NCBI GenBank assembly: GCA_037783545.1
Contig: JBBELK010000298.1
Location: forward strand, 1,860,001-1,924,000
Reading direction: 5' to 3'
DNA from: Henricia sp. BOLD:AAB3569
Lineage: Eukaryota; Echinodermata; Asteroidea; Spinulosida; Echinasteridae
Length of the DNA stretch: 64,000 nt
The translations under genes and the position numbers were made by a program. Every line of letters starts with the position of its first letter. Position 1 is the first letter of the stretch. This document shows positions 40,301 to 52,300 of the stretch, piece after piece. Under the pieces are notes generated by a model that made no database searches, had not been told where the DNA came from, and worked only from the letters and a program-made list of their open reading frames with translations.

Positions 40301-43300
40301 TGTGGACAGGTCAAGAAGAGGTACTATGACAGGGTGACCGGTGTGTCATCCTTCAAGATCACCTGGACGTCTAAAGCTTCGGCCAATCAGAGAGCAGGAC
40401 GAGCCGGACGTACAGAGCCTGGACACTGCTACAGGTCAGTAGTATTTCAGATTATGTCTCGTTTCTCTTGCATTTAAAGACAGATTACATGATTGGAAAA
40501 CTTTTAAAAACAGGAACAACGGTATTACAAAACTAAAGAATAATGTTGATAAACTGCCTTGTAGAAATTTCAACCACATAGATGCAGTAATACTTCAGAA
40601 AACATGAACAATTGATGCATGTTTTTGTGTGTAAATGAATGGTAATTAAAAAAGCACCTTCAGTTGACAATTTCTCCCACAAATGTACCATTTTACACGG
40701 GAAAAAAAAACATGTGGTGTATGTTTAATACCAATGCTATCAACATTTTTAGTCGGGTTTTTTTTGTCAACTTGTGAAGTAAAATTTTGGGTAACTGCAA
40801 ATGATGTATTAGGGCTTTAAAGGCCTATGTATCATTTGCAAGATAAAACTTTTTACATATTCGTGGAATAAGAGTGTAACATATCTAAGGAAGAATGTTG
40901 GTAAACTAGCCTGAAGAAATTTTAGCTACTTGGATGCATCAATGCTTCAGAAAACCTTGAAAATCTATATATGGATTTTGTGTACAAGTAATGCACGGGA
41001 CTTTATTAGAAAACCACCTTCAGTTGTCAATTTCCAGCATGAAATGACATTTTGGACGGAAAAAAATTCATGTTGTGTTTGTTACCATTGCTATCAACAC
41101 TTTATTTTTGTCAACTCATGAAAAACAAAATTGGGTCATTGCAAACGATACAATGGAACTTTAAGGGAGCGTTACCATATTTTCCCAGAAAACGGATTTC
41201 GTTTTTACTTAATAATCACATAAAATAACTCAACAAAATACTATTCATGGGAAGAAAACAGAAAAATACTGCTATCTCCAATTTGGATGCGGAAGCAAAA
41301 AAGATGGTGTAATCACTGCACTGCTTTATGTAACTGGATAAATTGCAAAACATCAGGTTTTTTTGTGTAATATCCTTATAAATATACAGATTGAAAGCAC
41401 AACATTTCAGAATGGTAATGACAAAAAAAATGACGCATGATATGGTATCAAAATCTCAACATCCAGGGGAAAAATGGAGGGGTGCAAAAATGTGATTTAA
41501 TACATGTACAACATTCTGCTTATAACGAACAAAAACTTGATTCTTCGTGTTTTTTTTTTGCTTTAATTTTTGATAGTTCACAGTTCCTAAGCTAATTTGT
41601 ACCAGGCAGCGTTGTCTGACGTCTGGTAATTATAAACAAATAAACTCCAGAAGTGTCACAACGTAAGGGGGACACTGTGTCCCGTTTTCATGGAATAACC
41701 CACTTGTGACAGACTTGTGCAGGACTTGTCACAGACTTGTGATTTTGTCGGCTCTGGATTTGTGATAGACTTGTGATGAACTCGACTACAAAATTAGTGC
41801 AATCATGAAATATGAAATATATATAAAATTAGTGCAATCATGTATTGTGAAATATGTTTCTGCTCGAGGGTGGATTCAAAAATTGTATTTTCTGTTAGAA
41901 ATTAATTAATTTGTTTTTGTTTTTTGAAACGTGCACATATTATTTTACCATTCAATTAACACAAAAACCATGCATGGATTTTAAAGATTTTTGTGAAGCA
42001 TTGCTAGTTTACCAACATTCCTCTTTAGATGTGTTATGTCTTTATTCCAGAAATCCGTAAAAAGTTTTATTGTGCTAATGATATATTGGGCGTTTAAGCC
42101 ATCATGCCCTGCACAAACACAGTTGGTTAATTTGTTGTGTTACAACTGAACTCATGTCAGACTGTTATTGATTTTCTGTAATTATTATGCATTTGTAATT
42201 TTTGACAACCACGTCCTCCCTGCACCTAAAGGCATTGGAGCTAATTGGAACAAGAAATGACATAAATTGTCAAATTAGCCAATGAATGCTGGGAATCAAT
42301 GTTGCCGACGTGTGCGTGACACAGTCATTTTATGAACTGGATAGCACTGCATGCTGGTTTCAAGGTTTAGATATTGATCGAACCTAGCAACTTGTTACTC
42401 CGATAGAAGCACTTGATTAAATTCCTATAGAAAAACATCTTTTACAGGAAATTGTGCACAGGTAGAATTTAGTGAAATCACTCAAGTGTGCCTTTGGCTG
42501 CTGTTAACAGTGGCTTGAAAGTGTGTATCTTTTTTTCCCTCTTTTTTAAAAATATTACTAGTAGATCTTTTCAGTTGACCTCACTGCAAAAACGATTTCT
42601 GAAAAGCAGGCACAGCATTTTATGATGAGGCTTCATGTGATGGGGAGCAAATGTTGCTTCAAATCTTCTTGATTTCAGAGAAACAATAAGGAAGATAGTT
42701 GTCATTTTAGTGCAGTTTTATTGTGAGACATTCAAAGTTCTGCCTGAAGAACACTAGAACACTGATGTGTGTAAAAAGACACAATGAGGCTTAAACTATG
42801 CCTAATAGTTTTAGCAGGCATTGTTTTTCTGGATACGGCAATTTCGACAAGTAATTTTTGCAGTCCAACAATACCTGGCTGCCGGCCTGGGTGGTCGCCA
42901 TGGGGAGGATTATGCTACTTTTTGTCGACGGAGCGTTATGACTGGTTTGAAGCTAAAAAAGCTTGTAGGAAGATGGGAGGTGAACTTGCTGCTCCACACT
43001 CAGAGGAAGAAAATGCCTTCTTAGGGGTGCTCATGCAAGAAAGAGGAGAGGATCGGGTTTGGATCTACTGTCATGACTTGGAGAATGAAGGCACCTGGAT
43101 ATGCGACAATAGCGGAGTCGAGTCACAGTACTTGAAGTGGAACATAAATGAACCCAACGGAAATTTGGGAGGAAAAGCTGATGAAGACTGTGCTATGATG
43201 AGATTTGACAGTAAATGGGCTGATGTTAAATGCACAAGAGAGGAGCTCTTTCTTTGCAAATCAGGCCAACCGACCCTGCACATCTAGAAGAGGAGGCATT

Positions 43301-46300
43301 ATTCATGTTGACATTATGGTGTTTTGTGGTTAACAAAACAGTAGTAAACTCAATTCTATTGGTCTGTCACTACGGCACAGTTGTTGGGACAATTTGCCAG
43401 TTTGATTGGTTCTGATGAACAGAGTGATGGAGGATGGTGTTTTTTTTTCTTGAATCAAAGGCAAAAAACTTGTGTGTTCTCACATGTATTTAATGGGTTT
43501 AATGAACTTCAATTCACAGCCCATGGGTTGAATTGCATGAATTGCAATTCAACCTATGTACATATTTATCACATACGTATGTATTATTATCACGTACGTA
43601 CGTACGTATTATTATCACGTACGTACGTATTATTATCACGCTCGTACGTATTATTATCACGTACGTACGTATTATTATCACGCGCGTACGTATTATTATC
43701 ACGCACGTACGTATTATTATCACGTACGTGCGTATGTACGTATTATTATTGCGTACGTATGTATTATTATCATGTACGTACGTATTTTAAAAAATAAATG
43801 CACAATACATGTACTTGAATGTCCCTATGGGTCTTCGTACAAATGTAAATTATTCTTTATTTCTTAAAACATACTGTTTAATAGAATTTGAAGTTTATGA
43901 TAAAAATGAATATGATATCTCGAATTGGCATTTTCAGACTTACACCTGTTTTTTTTTTGTGTGCGATGGGTCACATGTGTAATTCTAGTAAGGATATAAT
44001 GTTTTCTTTTGAACTTGTTATGAAAGAAATGATTATTATGTTGCATGTAAAACAAGTATTAAGTCTGATAAAAGTCAGACTGTGACGACACAAGTGCAGT
44101 TTAAAAGGCGATTTATTCCTCAACAATATATAAAATGCCAATTTAAACAAACTGCGCAGTGTCACACTGTTGGACCCCTCAATTTCAGAAATTAGCACAA
44201 CTTGGATTCGACTATACACGAGCCTGCTACTCAGTACAGTGCTGCACGTTCCTTGTAAATTCTAGATATTGATTTCAACTTAGGATCAATCACTGCAACA
44301 AAAGCTTTTCATTATAGTCTCCATCAAGAAAAATGGCCAAGTGACTTTCATCAGCCCGGCGTGTCCTATTTTCTTCTATTGTTAGAATAGACAGAATATT
44401 GGAATTCTGTAATTCTGTAAAGCAGCACTCTGGCCTTGATGAAGTTTCAGCCTAATTAGAAACTTGCTACGAGTACGTGCAGATAGTTCCAAATAAAATA
44501 CAACAAACACGTATTGCAAAGTCCCTCGACAGTGGCGAATCCAGCCTTAATAAAATACAGGAATACAATGGATTTCATGGGGCTGTAACCTCCGCTTTTC
44601 CATTTTATTCCTGTATTTTAATGAGGTTGGATCCGCCACTGCTTGATAGTGATCGCTTTCTGATATAAAGCTCCTTTTTTAAAAGTCCCGGCCTTTACCC
44701 AATTATGTATGCATTGGTTATAGTGCTCTCAGGATAATATATAAGGCTTGCTTTAATTCGGTGCCTTGAAGTGTGCTGTGAGAATTATTGTGAGACATTC
44801 AAAGTTCTGCCTATAGATTCACAGCACATCGATGAGTGTTAAAAAACCACAATGAACATTAAACTGTGCCTGATAATTTTAGCAGGCATTGTTAGTCTAT
44901 ACAAAGCGATTTCTGCAAGTAATTTTTGCAGTCCAACAATACCTGGCTGCCGGCCTGGGTGGTTGCCATGGGGAGGATCATGCTACTTTTTGTCGACGGA
45001 GTGTTATGACTGGTTTGAAGCTAAAAAAGCTTGTAGGAAGATGGGAGGTGAACTTGCTGCTCCACACTCAGAGGAAGAAAACGCCTTTCTCGGGGAGCTC
45101 ATGCAAGAAAGAGGAGAGAAGCGGGTTTATATCTACTGCAATGACTTGGAGAATGAAGGCACCTGGATATGCGACAATAGTGGAGTTGAGCCACAGTACT
45201 TTGAGTGGAATGAAAACGAACCCAATGGAAATCACATATATTTGGGAAGAAAAGTTGACGAAGACTGTGCTATGATGAGATTTGACAGTAAATGGGCTGA
45301 TGTTGAATGCACAAGAGAGGAGCTCTTTCTTTGCAAATCAGGCCAACCGACCCTGCACATCTAGAAGAGGAGTCATTATTCATGTTGACATTATGGTGTT
45401 TTGTGGTTAACAAAACAGTAGTAAACTCAATTCTATTGGTCTGTCACTACGGCACAGTTATTGGGAAAATTTGCCAGTGTGATTGGTTCTGATGAACAGA
45501 GTGATGGAGGATGGTGTTTTTTTCTTCTTGAATCAAAGGCAAAAAACTTGTGTGTTCTCACATGTATTTAATGGGTTTAATGAACTTCAATTCACAGCCC
45601 ATAGGTTGAATTGCATGAATTGCAATTCAACCTATGTACGTATTATTATCACATACGTATGTATTATTATCACGTACGTACGTATTATTATCACGTACGT
45701 ACGTATTATTATCGCGTACGTACATATTATTATCGCGTACGTACGTATTATTATCGCGTACGTACGTATTATTATCATGTACGTACATATTTTTAAAAAT
45801 GTCCCTCTGGGTCTTCGTACAAATGTAAATTTGTCTTTATTTCTTAAAACATACTGTTTAATAGAATTTGAAGTTTATGATAAAAAAACAAATTTCAACA
45901 GAAAACGCAAAATTTAGTTGTTTAAAAGTGCCATATCTCGAATTAGCATTTTCAGACTTACACCGTTTTTTTTTTTTGTGTGCGGTGGGTCACATGTGTA
46001 TTTCTAGTAAGGATATAATGTTTTCTTTTGAACTTGTTCTAAAAGAAATGATTATTATGTTGCTTTTAAAACAAGTATTAAGTCTGATAAAAGTCAGACT
46101 GTGACGACACAAGTGCAGTTTAAAAGGCGATTTATTCCTCAATAATATCTCAAATGCCGATTTAAACAAATGCGCAGTGTCACACTGTTGGACCCCTCAA
46201 TTTCAGAAATTAGCACAACTTGGATTTGACAAGATACACGAGCTTGCTACTCAGTACAGTACTGCACGTTCCTCGTAAATTCTAGATATTGATTTCAACT

Positions 46301-49300
46301 GGGGATCAATCACTGCAACAAAAGCTGTTCATTATCAAGAAAAATGGCCAAGTGACTTTCATCAGCCCGGCATGTCCTATTTTCTTCTATTGTTAGAATA
46401 GACAGAATATTGGAATTCTGTAAAGCAGCACTCTGGCCTTGATGAAGTTTCAGCCTAATTAAAAACCTGCTACGAGTACGTGCAGATAGTTCAAAAAAAA
46501 ATACAGCAAACACGTATTGCAAAGTCCCTCGACAGTGGCGAATCCAGCCTCATTAAAATACAGGAATACAATGGATTTCATGGGGCTGTAACCTCCGCTT
46601 TTTCATTTTATTCCCATAACATATTCTGATATAAACTCCTTTTTTCAAAGTCCCGGCCTTTAACCAAACAAGTTATATATGCATTGGTTATGCTACGTTT
46701 ACACCATGTCCCCGGCGCCCCGGTTTGGTCAAAACGTGGCGTGCCGTGGAACTTTTATTGTCTTTTTATTACTTTGGCTCGACTCGGCCCTAGTTGGGCC
46801 GGTGTGATGCGTTCTACCACGGTGCGTTACGTCCCGGTACGGAAAGCGTGGCGCGCCGTGCCGGTTCCGAGCAGCGAGGCGGACGGCGCGCCCCGGAACC
46901 GGGACGGCGCGCTACGTTTCAAGCGCCGTTCCACTACGGATGGGTCCACGTCCCAGGCCGGCCTGCTAAGTTCTGATGCGGTGCCTCACGTCCGTCCCGT
47001 TCGTGTCACGTTTGTTGTCCCGGCCCAATACGTTCCCGACGGTGTGCGAGGGTCTGCTGCGGCGCCCTGCGACTGAACGTGCCAGCTGTCACGTTTCACG
47101 CCCCGGTGGTCACCCGGTGGTCTCCCGGTGAGCCCCGGTGGGTATAAATAGTGTGCTCCACACCTTCATTTTCACTTCGTCCTGGAGCGCGACGCAGTGA
47201 GGCGTAACTGGCCCTGAGCAACAACCGTTACACACCTTGGCGCACCGTAGCTCACCGGGCCGCATTCACACCATGCTGTGGCCACTACCGTGACGGGCCC
47301 TGGCAGACCGTGGGGTGCCGGGCTTCCAAACGTGGCGGAGCGTGAGGCGATCAGAGGTCCCCGGCACCCCACGGTGCCACACCCCGGTTACTCAAGGCAC
47401 ACCGCGGTCCGTCACGCCCTGTGACGGAAGCCACGTCCCACTGCGGCCCAGGACGATTCTCATTAGTGCCGGGACTGCCGGGGCAAAATTTTTGACAGAG
47501 CTGCTCACTGGCCGGTCACCGGCCGGTGGCAAGGGTGAGCTACGGTCATTCACGTTTCGCCACCCCGGTCCCCTACGCTCCCCGACGTCCATCCCGGTGC
47601 CTCCACGGTGATCCTCTACCGGGGCGCCGGGACTGCCGGGGACATGGTGTAAACGTAGCATTATAGTGCTCTTTGGATAATATAAATTTGTGTGCTGTGA
47701 GAATTGACAGAAAAGCCTGCTTATGAGCAGTGAGATTGTTTGTGTTTTTAAAGACTGTTCGAGAAAAAGACTTTTAAAAAAATATTTACTGAGGTTGGGC
47801 TTACTGCAAGAATAGTTTGTAAAAGTTAACATTTGCCAAGATGGCCACTTGAGGATAGTTTCAAATTTTGAGGCCAACTTTTGTGTCCATTTGTAATCAG
47901 AAGAACCTGCGTTGTCTTGAATTTCATGGAGTATTGAAATGAGAATACAGCTATATTTTTCTGTGCCACACTATATACCAGACATGACAAAATGTACACT
48001 AAACTGTGCTTGGTAGTTTTAGTTATCAGTTTTATTCTGGATACATCAATATCAACAAGTAATTTTTGCAGTCCAAACATACCTGGCTGTCGTCTTGGAT
48101 GGTCCCCATGGGGAGGATCATGCTACTTTTTGTCGACAGAGCATAAAGACTGGTTTGAAGCCAAAAAAAGCTTCAGAAGAAGAAAATGCCTTCTTAGGGG
48201 AGCTCATACAAGAAAGAGGAGAGGATCGGGTTTGGATCTACTGCAATGACTTGGAGAATGAAGGCACCTGGATATGTGACAATAGTGGAGTTGAAGCACA
48301 GTACTTGAAGTGGAATGAAAATGAAAACGAACCTGATGGCGATAGTGTTGAAAACTGCATTTTTATGACTCTTTTCGGCAAATGGGCTGATGCTAAATGC
48401 ACAAGAGAGCTGCTTTTTCTTTGTAAATCAGTCCCACCAACCCTGCACTTCTAGAACATGTATCCGAAAAACTTTTTAAAATTGGTTATAAATAAAAAAA
48501 ATTAAAAAAAGAAGCATAACTTAGGTGTAACTACATGTTCTGCACACGTACGTTCCTCGTAGATTCTAAATATATTTATTGCAACTAAGGTTTTTCATTA
48601 AGTCCTCATAAAAAAAAATAAGGATAAAAAAAAAAACACAAAAATAGCATAACTTTAAGGTGTAACTACATGTTCTGCACACGTTTCTCGTATATTCTAA
48701 ATTAAATAGTGATTACAACTGAAGTTTTTCATTAGATTCTCATCAAGAAATCTTTCACGATCGAGGCTGACGTATTGAATTTTTATCTATTGTTCATCTA
48801 TTTTAAAAAATCTTTTCATCAGTCTACGGACAGAATATTGGAATTCTGTCATACACCATTCCACACGATCCATTGTCAGCATGGGTGGCCTTGATGAAGT
48901 TAAACCGTGATTAAAATTTGCACCGAGTACGTGCAGCTACATGTAGTTCCAAATACACAGTGATATAAAATACAGTAAACCCTTGTTGTAAAGCCCCCTG
49001 ATAATTAATCTCTTTCTGGTGTAAAGCTCCTTTTTCTAAGTCCCGGCCTTTACCCAATTTATTATTTATGCATTGGTTATAGTGCTCTCTGGATAATATA
49101 AAAGGCATGCTTTAGTTCGGTGCCTTGAAGTGTGCTTTGAGAATTGACTATACAGAAAGGGTTCCTTATGAACGGTGAGATTGTTTGTGTTCTTGAAGAC
49201 GGCTGTAACGGGTTCCTTTCAAAAATTACTGAGGTTTTTCTTACTGCAAGAACAGTTTCTAAAATTTGTCAGGCTACTTGACGATTGCAACAGCAGACAT

Positions 49301-52300
49301 TGTGTAGTTTGGAATTTCAAGGCCAACTTTTGCGTCCATTTACAATCAGAAGGACCTGCGTAGTCTCAGACTTCAGGGAGTGTCGATGTACTCTAAACTG
49401 AGAATATAAAGTGTTTTTTTTTCGCTGCACCACACTACATCCAAGACATATCAAAATGAACACTAAACTTTACTTGGCAGTTTTAGCCGGTAGTATTATT
49501 CTGGACACAGCAATTTCTGCAAGCGATTTTTGCAGTCCAAGCATACCTGCTAGTAAGCATGGCTGCCGGCCTGGGTGGTCGCCATGGGGAGGATCATGCT
49601 ACTTTTTGTCGACGGAGCATTTTAACTGGTTTGAAGCCAAAAAAGCTTGTAGGAAGATGGGAGGTGAACTTGCTGCTCCACACTCAGAGGCAGAAAATGC
49701 CTTCTTAGGGGAGCTCATTCAAGAAAGAGGAGAGGGTCGGGTTTGGATCTACTGTAATGACTTGGAGAATGAAAACATCTGGATATGCGACAATAGCGGA
49801 GTTGAGTCACAGTACTTCAAGTGGGGTGAAAATACAAATCAACCTAATGGCGATAGTGTTGAAAACTGCATTTTTATGACTCTTCTCGGCAAATGGGCCG
49901 ATGCTGGATACAAAAGAGAGCTGCTTTTTCTTTGTAAATCAGTCCAGCGACCAACCCTGCACTTCTAGAAGAGCAGGTAACATTTATAAATTGGTTGTTG
50001 GGAGCATTGCTTTCGTTTTTGGAGACTGCGCTAATATGTTCTTTTCAAGAATTGCTGAGCCTCTGTTAACTGCAAGTATAGTTTCTAAAGAGTCAAGATG
50101 GCTGTTGGAGGAGGACTGCAAGCATTTTCGAATTTGAGGCGGACATTTGAGGCTGACGTATGTACAGTACTCATTGATGTTATCAGATGAACCCGAGTGA
50201 TCTTTGCCACTGGTCTTGAAATTAAGACAGCATAGACCTCCAAATAAGTTCTTAAAAAAGTAAAAACACTTATTAAATGTCACACTTTTGGACCCCTTAT
50301 TTTCAAGAATTGTCCATCTGTGGCACAACTCAGGCGTAACTACATCCCGTTTGCCTGTTGCTGCACAATCATCGTGGATTCTAGATATTGATTGGGATCA
50401 ATCACTGGAACTGAGGCTTATTTTCATTAAGTCTCCATCGAGAAAAATTGCCAAGTGACTTTCATTAGGCTGACATGCCCTATTTTCTTCCCTTGTTAGA
50501 TGGATGGAATATTGGAAATCTGTCATTCAGCATTTCACACAATCCATTGTGTTAGCATGGGTGGCCTTTGATGCCATTTAATAATGACATTGAAGGAAAC
50601 TGGCATCGAGTACGTGCAGAGTTCTACATAAAATATGCTGGGAAACGCTGCTCATGAACAGTTGAATTGCTTGCATTTTTGGAGACAAGTGGTTTTTTTT
50701 TTATTGCTGGGGTTTGCTGAAAGTACAGTTTTAAGCCCCGATTGCTGCTCGAGGACTGCATATAAGCATCTTTAAACAATTTCAAATTTGAGGCTGATCG
50801 ACACTTGAGTCTAACATTTGTACCCATTTATGTACATGTAATTTCAAGAGCCTGTGTGGTCTTAGACTTCAGACTGCTAAAACAGAAAGCTAAATTGAGA
50901 ATATACCCATACTTGCTGTGTCACACTACATGTATATATCTGAGAATTGACATGACAGAATGAATGCTAAACTGTGCTTAGTAGTTTTAGCCGTTGGTAT
51001 TATTCTGGAAACAGCAATCTCTACAAGCGATTTTTGCAGTCCAAGCATACCTGCCAATAAACATGGCTGCCGGCTTGGGTGGTCGCCATGGGGAGGATTA
51101 TGCTACTTTTTGTCGACGAAGCGTCATGACTGGTTTGAAGCCAAAAAAGCTTGTAGGAAGATGAGAGGTGAACTTGCTGCTCCACACTCGGAGCAAGAAA
51201 ATGCCTTTCTAGGAGAGCTCATACAAGAAAGAGGAGAGGATGAGGTTTGGATCTACTGTAATGACTTGGAGAATGAAGGCACCTGGACATGCGACAATAG
51301 CGGAGTTGAGTCACAGTATTTGAAGTGGAATAAAAATGAACCTAATGGAAATCACCAGTATGGGGGAAAAGTAGTTGATGAAGACTGTACCATAATGAAA
51401 CTTGACACCAAATGGTATGATGTTGAATGCACAAAAGAGCGGCTCTTTTTTTGCAAGTCAGGCCAACCGACCCTGCACATCTAAGAGAGGAGTCATCATT
51501 TAGCCGTGGGTATTCTTCTGGACTCGGCAATTTCTGCAAGCGATTTTTGCAGTCAGACATACCTGCTAAACATGGCTGCCAGTCTGGGTTGTGCCATGGG
51601 GAGGATCATGCTACTTTTTTGTCGATGGAACATTATAACGGTTTCAAGCTAAATTATGCAGAAAGAGAGCCGCTCTGTCTTCAGAAAGATAAATAGATTT
51701 TGACCCAATAGATGTTACTGTTCAGTGGTCCAGATTGCACTCTTTATTGAATGATTCCTAGAGCAAGATAAGGGACATACCATAAACGTTTCAAGATGGT
51801 CCTACGAACGAAGGGAGTGTTCACATTACAAATTTGCTTCGTCAAATTCAGCAATCGCTGTGTCGGATGAAGCTTTTATCTTCACCGAATGAAGAAGCAT
51901 GCTTTCGGGAAATCTTTTTGTCAAATTATTATCAAATCTTTGTTGAATGAAGGAATTTCTCTAATGTGAACGGGGTCCTGTTCTGTTGGTTACTTTGATT
52001 TATCTGGCAAATGGGTTGATGTTTTGGTGTTCATGTATACCTCTGTCTATGTCAGTTGAAGAAAAAAAGCTTCAAAGGGTTATTGTCGTGAGAATTATAT
52101 AATATTGGATGGTTTTAAGGGTGACATAAGAATATACCGCACAAGTCATGACAATCTTAAACGAGCCGAAGGCAAGTTTGGTATTTTCATGACGAGTGCG
52201 GTATATTCTCATATCACCTGAAAAGACATCCAATATAATGAAGCTTGTACCTTCTTTGTTTTGTAAGAATTCTGCAAGATTTTTGTCGGTTTGGTGTTGA

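Larger units (their letters stand above)
42717..44735 (+). repeat. Tandem duplication unit 1 (lectin 1 and its flanks)
   Basis: From TTATTGTGAGACATTCAAAG upstream of lectin 1 through its gene, minisatellite, the block with AAGTCTGATAAAAGTCAGAC and the flank ending GCATTGGTTATAGTGCTCTC, the order and text are repeated almost base for base at 44785-46690. The duplication therefore covers gene plus about 1.3 kb of 3' flank. Confidence 0.85.
44785..46690 (+). repeat. Tandem duplication unit 2 (lectin 2 and its flanks)
   Basis: Matches 42717-44735 through gene, minisatellite and distal flank. The distal junction word GCATTGGTTA is interrupted at 46690 by the GC-rich inverted-repeat element, where unit 1 continues directly into TAGTGCTCTC. 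Confidence 0.85.

Noticed and set aside
43381..43867. Overlapping ORFs of 69-138 residues encoding heptads such as YYYHVRT or IIITYVR
   Set aside because: They arise because the 21-bp minisatellite period is a multiple of three and lacks stops in five frames. There is no start context, signal or homology.
43576..45795. CRISPR-like regularly spaced repeats
   Set aside because: The units are directly adjacent with no spacers, and the sequence is animal nuclear DNA. It is a minisatellite.
45483..45917. 144-residue ORF after lectin 2
   Set aside because: Same minisatellite artefact in the second duplicated unit.
46684..47877. ORFs of 130 residues (plus) and 161 residues (minus) in the GC-rich element
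   Set aside because: GC-rich DNA has few stop codons. The translations are Pro/Arg/Gly-rich without DDE-type or DNA-binding motifs and do not run from end to end.
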